The notes beneath the pieces were generated by a model. It had not been told where the DNA came from and did not search any database. It saw only the letters and a list, made by a program, of their open reading frames with translations. Positions 48,601-60,600 of a DNA stretch of 64,000 nt are shown one piece after another; within the stretch, counting starts at the first letter, position 1, and each line of letters begins with the position of its first letter. The position numbers and the translations under genes were made by a program. This DNA is from Begonia masoniana. Taxonomy: Eukaryota > Streptophyta > Magnoliopsida > Cucurbitales > Begoniaceae. The stretch spans positions 15,729,545 to 15,793,544 of the forward strand of contig CM039506.1 in the NCBI GenBank assembly GCA_022432975.1, in the 5' to 3' direction.

Positions 48601-50698
48601 GTAGGGGAGCTGCTTACAAAATGCGGCCCCCTGTACTGTTCATGCGGCCCCCCGAATTCCGTGTAATTTCGGATTCGGGGGGCTATCGGCCCCTCTAATT
48701 ACAATTCGGCCCCCCGAATTACAATTCGGCCCCCCGCCAGCGGTTTTTTTTTATAATTTTTGATAGTTTGAGGTTTTGACTGGGAAGACTTAAAGTCGGA
48801 GGGTTTTTTCGAAAATTTCGCATAGTTCAAGGTGATTTTTGGAATTTATCCTATTTTTTATTAGTGAATTTTTGTTTTGCAAGTAGTTTTTTCTTAAATT
48901 TTTCTTAAAAGAATTTGAAATAAGGTGAATATTAGGAATAAGTTGGTCATACCTCATTCGATACCGCTTTGAGCATGTCGTCGTATGTCCCATTAAAAGG
49001 TTCATACGAATAGTTCAGACCGAGAGATTTGACAACTGCTTCAAAAACATCGATGGAGTAACCGTAAAATTGAGTCTCGTTTTTGCTATTATAGCTTACT
49101 TGTACTAATTCTTTGCAGGCACCTTCAGATGGGACGGCAAACTTCCATTGTTTTTTATCTTCTACTCTTAAACTCCTTGCTTTTGCTCTAGGATTTCTCG
49201 ACAAATGGATTGATTGCAGAAAACCAGTCGAGCCATTTATAGTTCTTTCTGAGAAGGTCTTTTCCTCCATTAGGGTTTCCGAAAAGCCGAATCGGGGAGA
49301 CCAAAATGCTATCTCTTTGTAACGTTTACCCATAATTTCTATGATTTGAAACGTGGGTGTTGATGATAATACGCCATTTTTGTTGAATCTTATTTTCCCG
49401 CTTAGACCTTGAAATCTAGTTCCCAGAACTTTTTTAAGCAATTCCTTGGATGTAATGTTTCCTTGAACATTGTCAAATGCTTGAGATATGGCCCGAAATG
49501 CGTCGTAACAGCGAAGCGCGAAGATGCTTGGATCAGAAGAGTCTTCTTCTTGAGGATATTCCGACCGATATATCTGCCGGAAGGTCTTTTTGAAGCGTTT
49601 TAAGGACTTCCTGGACGTTTCACCGGAGATGGCTGTTCGAACACCGATCACTCCTTCCATGTCGTGGAATTTTGAAGTCTCGACTGAATCCAGAAGGCTT
49701 GCGATCTCGTCTGTGACGATCCATGCATACCCTTGTCCCATCATGTTCATTTTCTTTGCTTTCTGTAACAGAAGAATACCATGCTCTAACGAGAAATCCT
49801 TGACTATAAAGACCTTGTTGCTGTTTTTCTTAAATTTCTGGAGCTGCTCTTCAATGGCGGCTTCTGCATCGGAGAGAGAAGAAAAGGGAAATAAAGCAGC
49901 GTCATGTTCAATCTCTGAATTGACTTTGCCAAGTGAATCGGAGAGAAGATTCATCAACTCTTTATCGGAAGAGGGGAAGCGGCGTCGTTTCTGACGAAAC
50001 ACAGTCACCTTTGGCCACTGGAAACGTCCAACAATGGCGGAAATGCATCTTACGTGGTAGACAACATCATTTGCCATTTGCACCAAAGGGGTAGATCGGA
50101 AGGGAAAAGAAGGTGAAACGATGGCCGGAGATGTAAACGAAACGATGGGCATATCATCGTCGGCCGTCTTATTAACGCCGGAAAACATTAAATCCACTTC
50201 GTCCATCCTCAACGTTCCGAGGATGACTTTAACATGTTTCTCGTTTAGAAGACCCATGGCTATAACATGAATAATTTGACGAAGTTAATTAATTATTTCA
50301 TATTACCGATTAACTAATTGTTTCTGACTATGAATACAACAAAATCATAACGGACGTTTTTCTTAGTTACTGCCATTAACAACTTCTTAATGGAAATGCA
50401 GATAAAAGGAAACATTACCAGCAGAAACTCCACTAGTCGAATTTCCTGTAGAATTGTAAAAGAAAGTATCCATTTTCGCAGATTTGCAGAGACTAAGGTG
50501 ATCTGAAGCAGCCAGTTTCATGGCCACTTTCAGCTCTCTACCCATTCGCGACTCATAGTCAATAACAGCACCGACTGGTATAGGTTTTCGTTGAGTCTCT
50601 AAGCATTTGAGACCTCTTTCATGAAGGATTTCAGCTTGAAATCCCCCCATTAATGACATAAAACCAAAGAAACAAAGAAGAAGAAGATGGAGAGACAT
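45617..50698 (-). CDS. GLR: Glutamate-receptor-like channel (GLR), five exons
   Basis: Intact gene for a plant ligand-gated cation channel of the GLR family, expected in the plasma membrane or an endomembrane and linked to amino-acid-triggered Ca2+ entry. Exons (minus strand): 50698-50419, 50259-48953, 46914-46617, 46496-46102, 46024-45617; all introns GT-AG; total 2688 nt, 895 aa. Residues 1-22 form a signal peptide. An LIVBP-like amino-terminal domain covers about 34-440. S1 includes FYGYSIDVFEAVV and GAVGDVTV...EYVDFSQPY. M1 is about 583-602, the pore loop about 612-625 (LGDILWFSVAVIFYAHRE), M3 about 638-660 (MFSILIFTACFAASLTS), S2 about 665-770, M4 about 811-833, then a basic tail. The usual SYTA-type gate start of M3 reads CFAA. 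It looks clade-II-like, but the member cannot be named. Intron 2 (2038 bp) holds a Mutator-like element. Confidence 0.93.
47074..48851. mobile_element. Mutator-like foldback element in GLR intron 2
   Basis: 1778 bp bounded by the exact 9-base duplication TATTTTTTA (47065-47073, 48852-48860). The two halves are near-perfect inverted copies of roughly 850 bases, starting GGGTAAATTCC and ending GGAATTTATCC, with a short AT-rich loop near 47940-48000. GGGGGGCCG-rich stretches lie about 110-220 bases in from each end, the rest being AT-rich. No transposase. Long terminal inverted repeats plus a 9-base duplication indicate a non-autonomous MULE. The transcribed intron could fold into one very long hairpin. 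Confidence 0.88.
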
Positions 50699-51994
50699 TT
50701 AGTTTCAGAGAATCGAAGCCCTCCTTAAAGAATAGTAAGAGAACTCATAAACCTAATTAAAGACGGCCTCAAACTAACTGTTTTATAGTCAACAAGAAAT
50801 CGAGACTAACTCCATTCTTCGTAAACCTCCATAGCACCTGTATGATAACATAAAAAAAATATAATGTAGAGATTGGAGATGAAGGTAGGATCAATGAATG
50901 AGAATGAAGTTGACCTTCTAGAGAGAGAAAGAGTCAGAGAGAGGGATAGGTGCAGGAAAACTCGAAGAAACTCCTAAGAATTTAAAAAGTAGATCTTTGT
51001 ACCAAGTGCCATAAGAAAATTCAGTCTTTTCACCTTATTTTCTGTAGAAGATGAAGATTACATTTTATTGAGAGTATAACAAACGATACCATCTATTGTT
51101 TGTTTAATCCAAACAAGATTACTTGGAAAAATAGCCGGCCAAAAGCACCACAAATATTGAATAAAGTTCATATTAAAGCTCTGAATATAGTTCTTATTCG
51201 AAACAGAATATTTCTTTTTATATATGGGCGTGTTACATGACGGGATAACTTTATATATGGGGAAGTTATATATGTTTGCAATATAAACTTTTTTATTTGA
51301 ATGATCATAAATTGTCACTTGAGGTATGCTTGTTATAGTATTTAAGTATATCTAAATCCTGGACTATCCATATAATAAGCATTTTTTATAGAAGAAGAAG
51401 ATGTCATTTTTTATAATTATTTTGAATTATAATGAAGTCAAAGCGTTCTTAATCATGTTTATGTATTTTTTAAATAAACCAAAGAAATTCCACTTGTTTT
51501 GTTTGTGTTAAATAAACCTTGTGTTGTCATCACCAATTTATCAACCAGAGTCATTTTTTTTTTTTTTTTACTAGAGGATTGTCGTAATCTCTATCCCATA
51601 CTAATTGAAAGAGTACTCATTGCTTCTTAAGTTTTTAGAACTAAAAAAAAATAACACATTAAGATAATGTCACCACACAAAGATGGATGAAGTAAAAAAC
51701 GTTGGGTTAAACAGTTCGACCGCTAAGTTTAAAGATTTGATCCATGATTCGCAGCAAAAAATTTTAAACAAAAATTTAAGTTCAAATCATAACTCATACG
51801 ATGAGTCGAGGTTGAGATAATGATTACAAGAATTTAATTCTAGTCCAATATAATCAAAATAAAAAAAGAAGTATTGCATTAAAAATTACGTGTCACATCA
51901 CATACTACTCAAGACAAAAGTAAAAAGAATATATTCAACTCACAAATAATTTTAGATATTACTTATAACATCTTATTATGTGACTTAAAAGACT
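50699..51994 (-). promoter_or_regulatory. GLR 5' flank (putative promoter and 5' UTR)
   Basis: About 1.3 kb with no other gene. The part nearest the ATG (50699-50870) is conserved in the pseudogene copy at 8778-8890. A CT-rich tract on the minus strand (50920-50955) is common in plant 5' UTRs and core promoters. No TATA box can be assigned with certainty. Confidence 0.4.
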
Positions 51995-52217
51995 TAGTTT
52001 GTAACCAACCCGGTTTCTATCCCTTAATTTTCCGTAAATTTTTTTTGATTTTATAACATTGTGTAAATTTCGACTTCTAAATCTTTAAATCAAAGTCTAA
52101 ATCGATGAAATCATCTTCAAAATCATTAAAAAAAACCTATTGACATAAGGAAAACATAATGAAAACATTCTGCCAATTGAACATAGCGGAAAAAGGGCAG
52201 AATCGATAATAATCAAC

Positions 52218-52445
52218 AGCCGATCGATCGGCTATGCAACATTACGAGGGCGATCGATCGCCCTCATATCAGGCGATCGATCGCCCTTCTGGCGATCGAT
52301 CCCTAGCTGATCGATCGCCCTTACAGGTGATCAATCGGCTACCTCTCTGGAAAAACCAGAGAGGTGCCATACATCTTGCCGATCGATCGCCCTCCCAGGC
52401 GATCGATCGGCGACCTCTCTGGATTTTGGAAATCCAGAGAGCGCC
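52218..52445 (-). repeat. GATCGATC palindrome and stem-loop cassette in element F LTR
   Basis: At least eight GATCGATC cores (CGATCGATCGCC, GGCGATCGATCG) and two hairpins, CCTCTCTGG-AAAAA-CCAGAGAGG (about 52341-52363) and CTCTCTGGATTT-TGGAAATCCAGAGAG (about 52413-52442). It has the same layout as 4737-4965, although the arm-loop details differ. Confidence 0.82.
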
Positions 52446-52697
52446 TTCCCCGTTCTTTTTCTTCCAACTCCCTGCATAAATCACACACTTCATAAATTTT
52501 CTTCCCATTCCTTTCCTCTCATCAACCATCCACTGTAACACCCGACAATTTCGGCCAGGTGATTTTCTTAACCATTTTAATTGTCACCCTTTTTGTTGTC
52601 CTTCATGATTTTAAATTTAATGCCAAAACTTATTTATTTCAAGTTGAGTGAAACTAGGTTGGGTGGCAAGTTTGTAATTAAGGTGGATTTTTATTGG

Positions 52698-52706
52698 TAT
52701 AAATAG
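52698..52706 (+). promoter_or_regulatory. TATA box of the solo LTR
   Basis: TATAAATAG about 165 bases inside the LTR, followed within 50 bases by the CT-rich leader (TCCTCTCTCGGCGATT region). It implies a short U3 and a very long transcribed R-U5. Confidence 0.55.
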
Positions 52707-54119
52707 GTTATGGGAATTCTTAAACCTCATTAAAACCTCACTGTAGCCGACATTTCCTCTCTCGGCGATTCCCTTCCTTCCAAAGCTCCCTCTCTGCCAG
52801 CTATTCCTTCACCGGTGACCAGTTCTTCAGCCTCCACTTCGACAATCCACGCTCTAGGTAAGACTTAGACAATGTAGTTACTGGGTAGTTACTTAGAGCT
52901 CTGTCTTCAGCTAGAACTCGAGGTTTTGGATTCTGCATTAACAGAGTAATGGTAGTGACAATTATGATCTGTGTTTAGTAATGGCATTTCCGATTCGATT
53001 CTGGACATTAAGATAACAGACCATGTTTAGTTGTTAGACTTAATCCGGTTATTTAGGTTCTGGAAGTTTTATCTATACACACTAGGCGCTCGACTAGGAA
53101 GATTTAGAAATATTTATGTTAGATACTAGGATGACTTTTAGTTAGGATTTTGATTTAACACTGTAATGTGAAATGTTTCTAGGTGAAGAAGTTTGAAGAG
53201 AAGCGCTCAGGTTGCTAGGGAAACCAGGTAAGTGAGTGAGTAAGATTCTCGGCCATTAAGGCCCTACATCACAAGGGTACTAGGTAGAAGTTGTCTTTGA
53301 GGTTTAAAATTTTTTTGTGCTATTGTCTGTTTAGTTATGGTACTCGAGTTGATGTTATGATCCTTTGATGAATGAATGACTTGTTCAGTAGTCTGATGAA
53401 CTACGATTACTCATGCTCATGCATCATGAATGTTTTCCCAAGTATATGAAAATGTTTTAAGTGCATGATTTCTCCCATGAACAAGATATGAATATGAAAC
53501 TTATGCAACAATGATTAAGAGAGTGTTGGGGGTGGTTTGGCGTATGTTACTGTCCAAAAGGAGGACCATGAATACGACCCGCAATGGACTATGTACACTC
53601 TCACTGTCAACCCCATTTTCGGCACAAATCCTCCCTTAATCCATATGATGAAAACGATGAACATGAACAAGAACAAGAACACGAAAAGATCATGAACATG
53701 TGTTTCTTTAACTTCCGCATTCATGCATACATGTTAGCATTGCATTCCTTACTAACCATTAGGCTTATAGTTTAAATCTTATGATGTAGGTGAAGAACTA
53801 CCAGGTGAGGATTTCAAGTCTAATGAGGATGATTAAGGCTGGTTGCTGAAAGGTGCTCAGGGTGACAGATTGGTGGCTGGGAAGGCGATTTCAACTCCTG
53901 GTTACTACATTTATCATGTTAGTAATGTTATGAATACTGAGGTCTATGTAAGATGTTTTCTTAAAACAATGGATACTGGAACCTGACTGACTAACTTCTG
54001 AGTTTGAGAATGATCTATTTTGTTAGAGTCTCTCGCTACACGTATTCTAATGAGATTATGGTCCAATTGTGTGTTAGTTTATTCAGTCATGTTGAAGTTT
54101 ATGAAAGTCTGAAAGTTTC

Positions 54120-54720
54120 CTGTCTATCGGATGAAGTCTTCTATCGGATTGTGTCTTCCATCGGATGAAGTTTTCTATCGGATGAAGTCTCCATCGGATG
54201 AAGTCTTCTATCGGATGAAGTCTCCATCGGATGAAGTCTTCCATCGGATGAAGTCTTCAATCGGATGATGTCTTCCTTCAGATGATGTCTTCCATCGGAT
54301 GAAGTCTTCTATCGGATGGTGTCTTCCATCGGATGAAGTCTTCCATCGGATGAAGTCTTCCATCGGATCATGTCCTCTATCGGAATGAAGTTTAATGAGT
54401 CACGTGCTGTGCGTGTGTCAATCGGTAGAAGTTGATATTAAGTCTTGTCATCTTGTGATCGGATGAAGTTTAATGAGTCACATGTTGTGCGTGTGTCAAT
54501 CGGTAGAAGTTGATATTAAGTCTTGTCGTCTTGTGATCGGATGAAGTTTAATGAATCACGTGATGCGCATGTGTCAATCGGTAGATGTAGGTTTTCCATT
54601 ATCGGCATGAGTATGTATTAAGTCTTGTCGTTTTGTGATCGGAAGGAGTATAATGAGTCAATCGGTAGGAGCGTGCACCATGCCTTGTCGTTTTGCGATC
54701 GGTAGATGTCCTTGAGTTTC
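54120..54720 (+). repeat. ATCGGATGAAGTCTTC tandem array with G-box-like sites
   Basis: About 15 copies of an 18-base unit near ATCGGATGAAGTCTTCC (54125-54390), then longer units with TCAATCGGTAGAAGT and TGATCGGATGAAG. Overlapping TGAGTCACGTG (near 54404) and AATCACGTG (near 54555) combine bZIP-type TGAGTCA and G-box CACGTG. Confidence 0.82.
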
Positions 54721-56716
54721 CAATTCTCTTCGGCTAAGTGTCTTAATGTTTTGTCTAATTATAAACGTTGTCTACTTATTGAGTTTTCCGCTGTACAATT
54801 GAGGATTAAAGATAGAATTATAATCACTGAGAGAAAATTTAAAATTTTCCGTAATTTCTCTTAGTTCAGTTCAATGTTTTGGGTAGCAAGAACCGGGTCT
54901 GGCAGACTCGGGGTGTTACATCCACTCCTAACATCACTTTAACATATCAAACACTACTACCCTCATACATTCCTCACTCCACCAATTACCCAAAAACTGA
55001 CTCGAAACGTATTTAAAAGATAATAAGATTTCGTGAAAACGAACTGCGTGGATCAGTTTAAAAACTAAACAATTCCCCTGTGAAACTTAAATCACCAAGC
55101 AGTTCTAGTAAAATCTAAAATCATCAAAACGTATCCATTATCAACATCAAAATTCTAGTTAAACTCTACGTCAACTTAAACGTACTAACTACACCCTTCC
55201 TACCACACCCCAAATACCTATACGTCCTTTCCCCATGGGTCAAAATAGCACCAACTGCGCCAGCGCACTCCCACGAGCATTCTCCATCAACATGTGCGTT
55301 TATCAGGTGGAGGAATGTCATCTCCACCTTGTTCGATATCACCTACACCACAGAGACATTCTATGAGTTAAAGGCTCAGCAAATCTACGTAAATGCGTGC
55401 TGTGCATATGACATTCATAAAGTCATGCAGTAATTTGAATCATTTAGTTACATAACGGGATGTCACCGAGGTCTACTCTCACCAGATGGAGAGGGCACGT
55501 CTGGCGGTTAGACAGCCCTTTCCATCTACCAGGGAAAAAACATGTTTCACCTACTGGACAGCCATGTCTGAACCCCATCCCATCGTGACCGGGATTACGT
55601 GCATTCTTTTCTTTTCATTAATTCAGTTCTTTTCATAAAACACGTGTAGAAACTCATTTTCATGCTATTTTGAAAGATCATGATGCATGTACAGTTCATA
55701 TCGCACAATCTATAGATAACATAGAAAACAATCGATAAATCTTAGAAAACACCCTGCGACATATACACCTAATTACCCAACCACTTATTCTAAAACTACG
55801 GAATTCACCAATATCCTCAATGATGTCAAATTCTTGGTGTAGGCAAAATCGGCCAAACAAAGCACGAAGACTTACCTCTCGTCCGTAGCACATCGAACTC
55901 CGTCCATGAGCGTTGTTCACCTAAACTAATTCATAGAAACCATCAATAAAATCGGGCTTAGAACATCGAATTTCGAAGACTAGCGAAACCTCTATCTAAG
56001 GAAAATTCTCCTAAAACTCTAAGTTAACTCGTTGAGACATTTCATTGAGCAATTCGTGCTCGACATATCCAAACCTCCATTAAATGGAGTTTCTAAGTTC
56101 CTCATTCTCGATTTTTTTAACCAAAACACCAAACACACCTATTATTTCGCTCAACAACGCTCAATAATCGCAAATACGGCAATACCTAACCTTTTCTAAC
56201 ATAATCCGACTAATTTGACAAAAACCTAACGAAACCCTAACTGTTTAACAACCTAGAAATCGAGAACTAATGGACTAAAACTATAGAATCGTACCTAGAA
56301 CGTCGTTAGGAGAAGGAAACGTGAAGAACTCGAGTCAATTGGTGGAGAATTGACTGGCGTTGAAGAGAAACTGAGGGAGGGCGTCGTCTGGAGAAGTAAA
56401 ATCGCCAGAGAGGGAGGAAAGGGAGGGAAAAATGTTAAGTGCGGGAGAGAAGAGGGATTTTGTGATTTTTAATAAATTTGAGTAGCCAAATTACCATATT
56501 GCCCCTCCTTATGATTTCCTATTTATTTCTCTTCTTGTTTCGTTAATTGACTAACAATTCATTTTCTCTGAATTTTCTTATTTTACCAATAACTCCAATT
56601 TATTGTTAGGGCTCTATTAAAATTTTTCGTTCGCAAAACGAACTTAATTTGACATATTTATAAAAATACCATTATATAGTGGAATTACAAAATCCCAAAA
56701 AAAACTGGATGTTACA

Positions 56717-56729
56717 TTCCAGCCACCTT
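56717..56729 (-). other. Polypurine tract of element F
   Basis: Minus strand AAGGTGGCTGGAA directly before the LTR start at 56716. Confidence 0.82.
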
Positions 56730-56756
56730 AATTAAAATTTTATCCTCAAAATTTAA

Positions 56757-57284
56757 TCATACAAACAGTTCAGGATACTTAGACATCATATCCTGCTGTC
56801 TCTCCCATGTAGCTTCCTCCACGCCATGGTTCCGCCACATGACTTTTAATAGTGGAATCTCCTTGTTGTGCAATACCTTGATAGAGGACTCTAAAATCCG
56901 CACTGGCTTCTCTACATAAGTCAGTGTTGGCTGTACCTCGATCTCTCTTACTTTCACGACGCAAGATGGGTCACGCAAGCACTTTCTGAGCATAGACACG
57001 TGAAACACGTTGTGGATGCCTTCCATTGATGCCGGAAGCTGCAATCGGTAAGCCATCTTTCCGATCCTTTTCAAAATAGGGAAAGGCCTTACATAACGAG
57101 GGCTTAGCTTGCCTCTTCTTCCGAATCGCATAACACCCTTAAACGGAAAAATCTTTAAATACACCTCGTCGCCTTCATTAAACTCTAACTCCCTTATTCT
57201 ATTGTTGACATAGCTTTTCTGATGACTCTGAGCTATCTCAATGGGCTGTCTAATAACGGCGATCTTCTCCGCCGTTTGCTGTAG
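56757..57284 (-). pseudogene. Element F integrase C-terminus and chromodomain-like tail
   Basis: Open from about 57164 down to TAA at 56757-56759: KIFPFKGVMRFGRRGKLSPR, LPASMEGIHNVFHVSMLRK, WRNHGVEEATWERQQDM, ending YPELFV. The upstream part (57165-57284) continues in integrase to LQQTAEKI, where the solo LTR 57285-62990 interrupts it. The protein would resume at 62996. Confidence 0.88.
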
Positions 57285-59065
57285 TGTAACGCCCCGAGTC
57301 TGCCAGACCCAGTTTCGCTACCCAAAACATTGAACTGAACTAAGAGAAATTATGGAAAATTTTAAATTTTCTCTCAGTGATTATAATTCTATCTTTAATC
57401 CTCAACTGTACGGTGGAAAACTCAATAAGTAAACAACGTTTATAATTAGACAAAACGTTAAAACACTTAGCCGAAGAGAATTGGAAACTCAAGGTGTAAC
57501 ACCCGAGTTTTTGGATTTTCAGGTTTTCTTAATTCCTGAGTATTTTCGTAATTAAGTGATTTTAACCCGTTTTGCAAGCGGGAAGTTTCATTAGAGCCCT
57601 AGGGATTTATGAGAATTTTTAGAAGAATAAGTAAAATTTTTGAAATCCAAATTGATAGAGTAATGTTAGAGTTTTCGTTTTTAGCCTTTTAGTGTTTTTA
57701 TTCACAAAAATAGTAAATTAAATCTGTTTTACGAACGGAGAGTTTTGTTAGAACCCTATGATTAAATTTGAATATTTGGAGGAATAAGAAAATTTCGAAG
57801 AAACCAAATCGTTAGACAATTTGACAAACTAAGTAGATATTTATAAGAGGGGCAAAAAGGTAAATTTGCATGTTAAATTTATAAAACTAATTAAAACCCC
57901 CTCCCCCTCATATTTTCTCTTCTCTCCTCCCATGTTCCCTCTCCCTCTCCCTGCGTTCTCTCCCTCACGGCCGAGCCTTCCCACGCCGGTTCTTCAACGC
58001 CTCTCCTCCGACGTTTCTCCTTCGGTTTTCGTCCTTAATCCATCCTCTAGGTAAAGTTCATCTATCCTATGAGTTTAGTTTTCGGTTTAGGGTTGTTATT
58101 CGTTAAGTTTATCCGATTTAGGGTTGTATAATTTTAGGTTTTTGGTTGGAAATCGTTAGTTTTGATGTGTTGATAATTATTGGTAATATATTGATGATTT
58201 TTGATGATTTTAGATTGAGAATGGATTTAAGGTTGGATTTTTGGTGTTTGGAAATAACGTTTTAATGTATATTAGAAATCGAGATTTCTAGGCTTGATCG
58301 CTAAGTGTGGTTTGAAATTTTGCTATGGCATATTAAAGTAGATGTGATGGGTGACGTATAGGCGTTTGAATGGTTGTGATCGGATGTCGGATTAGGGAGG
58401 AATTTGGGTTTGAAAATGTGCACGTGAAGTGTTTGATTAAATGTCTGAATGAATAGTTGGATAGTTTTGTATTAAAATTATGAGGATTTGAGCTCCGGAT
58501 TAGTTATGGACGTGAGAATCATGTATTGACGTATTGGTAGTGAGTTAATTACGCTTGAGATATTGTTATGAAAATGAGAGTTTAGTTAAGCTGAGCGAAT
58601 GCTAATGTGACGTTCATTATGTTAGGTTTTTCAGGTTCCACAGATAAGAGTTCGGATCGAGATAAGTTGCTAAGGATGCCAGGTAAGTAGTGTATGTTTA
58701 CGCGTCGCCATTTTGGCCTACATCACAGGACGTTAGGATTTGTTGCATGTTTTATGTATGTTTAGTCTATGCATCATGTTTTAGAAACGATACGAAAATT
58801 TTTTATGCATATGTTTTAAAAGTATAACGTAGAAAATGTAAAGTGTCTGAGGGAAGTGGTTCACCCTTCAGATGTAAATTGTGGAACATCCAGAAAATGT
58901 ATGATGTCCGAAGGAAGTGGTTCAACCTTCGAATGAAGTTGTGGAACGTCTAGAGATGGAGAAACTAATCCGCCCTCCATTGGTAGAGGATTACACGAAG
59001 GAATGATGAAAACAAAATGAATATGTATGATGAAACGAAACAAAATGAATATGTATGATGAAACG

Positions 59066-60065
59066 AAATGATTATGTACGATGAAATGAAACGAAACGTT
59101 ATGTACGATTGAAACGATAGAAACTGCATATGTTAGGTTAAATGTTTTATATTCATATTGTCACTACTTGCTAAGCATTAGGCTTATAGTTTGAGTTCTG
59201 TGATGTAGGTGAAGAAGAACAGGTACGGTGAGTTTCACGAGCATGTTAGGATTGCGGATGCGGTTGGAGGAGTACGACCATGGCGGCAATCCGGCAACAT
59301 TGTTAGGGCGATTCCGACCGTGGTTGGTATGAGTTAGGAGTCTATTTTGTTTGGGAATGACTAGGAAGTTTTGTGTATGTGTATAGAAACGTGATTGATG
59401 AAAGTATGGAAATGTTACGTATGTGGATCGAATGGTTTTGATAGAGAAACGTATGAAAGTAGAGTTTAGATGTTAGGAAGTGGTAGTAGAATGTCTAAAA
59501 TGTGAAGTCTTTATTTTGGAGAATATACTAGATTGTTTGATCTTTTTAAATTTGTAAGGATACGAAATGATTATGTACGATGAAATGAAACGAAACGTTA
59601 TGTACGATTGAAACGATAGAAACTGCCTATGTTAGGTTAACTGTTTTATATTCATATTGTCACTACTTGCTAAGCATTAGGCTTATAGTTTGAGTTCTGT
59701 GATGTAGGTGAAGAAGAACAGGTACGGTGAGTTTCACGAGCATGTTAGGATTGCGGATGCGGTTGGAGGAGTACGACCATGGCGGCAATCCGGCAACATT
59801 GTTAGGGCGATTCCGACCGTGGTTGGTATGAGTTAGGAGTCTATTTTGTTTGGGAATGACTAGGAAGTTTTGTGTATGTGTATAGAAACGTGATTGATGA
59901 AAGTATGAAAATGTTACGTATGTGGATCGAATGGTTTTGATAGAGAAACGTATGAAAGTAGAGTTTAGATGTGTATGAAGTGGTAGTAGAATGTCTAAAA
60001 TGTGAAGTCTTTATTTTGGAGAATATACTAGATTGTTTGGATCTTTTTAAATTTGTAAGGATACG
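59066..60065 (+). repeat. Tandem duplication of about 500 bp inside a solo LTR
   Basis: 59066-59564 and 59565-60065 are almost identical, with a period of 499-501 and only a few substitutions. Both copies contain the TGATGTAG/GTGAAGAAGAACAG/GTACGG splice-like block and end TTTGTAAGGATACG. Confidence 0.9.
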
Positions 60066-60259
60066 CTCGGTTTTTAGAGCGATCCATGCGGTTTGTTTTC
60101 ATGGATTTTGAACAAGTGTTCGGATAAGTTTTTGAGTCGGGATTTCTGGGGTTTTGAAGGATTTTGTGTTTAATGTGGTCGGGAATGTTTATAGAAAGTT
60201 TAAGGTGAATGGGTAAGGATTTGGAATGAGAAAAAAATGGCAAAATGGTGGAAAAAGAG

Positions 60260-60600
60260 AAAAAGGGGCGCAAGTGGGCGCGCGGCCGCTGGCCAGGCGC
60301 GTGCACGCGGAGTGCGCGCGCCAGGAGGGTGTCCGGGCGAACGATATCCCCGGGTGGCGATTGTTTGCCACCCCCTCTGGTTTTTGGTCGCCAACTCCAG
60401 AGAGGGTGGCGATCGTTCGCCACCTGTGGCGAACGATCGCCTCGGTCGCATGCCGGGCGCGTGCGCGCACTGGGCGTTAGGCGATCGCTGGGCGATCATA
60501 TGGGGCGAACGATCGCCCCAAATTGGGCGATCGATCGCCCCTCGTTTTTCCTTCTCTGGCGACTGATCGCCAGTAAGGAATGGCGATTAGTCGCCCCTCC
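60260..60600 (+). repeat. GC-rich palindrome cassette
   Basis: A GC-rich island in an AT-rich LTR, with GGGCGCGCGGCCGC, repeated GGCGAACGATCGCC/GGGCGATCGATCGCCCC palindromes, and a CCCTCTGG...CCAGAGAGGG stem (about 60372-60407). The same position and motif family as in the A and F LTRs. Long overlapping open frames on both strands reflect composition, not genes. Confidence 0.8.

Larger units (their letters stand above)
52534..54920 (+). mobile_element. Solo LTR, 2387 bp, element-C family
   Basis: TGTAACACCC at 52534 to GGGGTGTTACA at 54920, with exact duplication TCCAC (52529-52533, 54921-54925). A clear TATA box TATAAATAG sits at 52698-52706. Donor CTAG/GTAAGA at 52858; acceptor TTCTAG; 45-base micro-exon 53183-53227; donor GTAAGTG; acceptor GATGTAG/GTGAAG at 53789. 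Tandem array at 54120-54720. Confidence 0.93.
52000..56716 (-). repeat. 3' LTR of element F, split by a solo LTR
   Basis: Segments 52000-52533 and 54921-56716, own length about 2.33 kb. Minus-strand start TGTAACATCC at 56716. Splice-like micro-exon 55876-55920 (45 bases), with GTTTAG before and GTAAGTC after, and a GGTGTAG/GTGATATC acceptor near 55350. Palindrome and hairpin cassette at 52218-52445. Confidence 0.88.
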
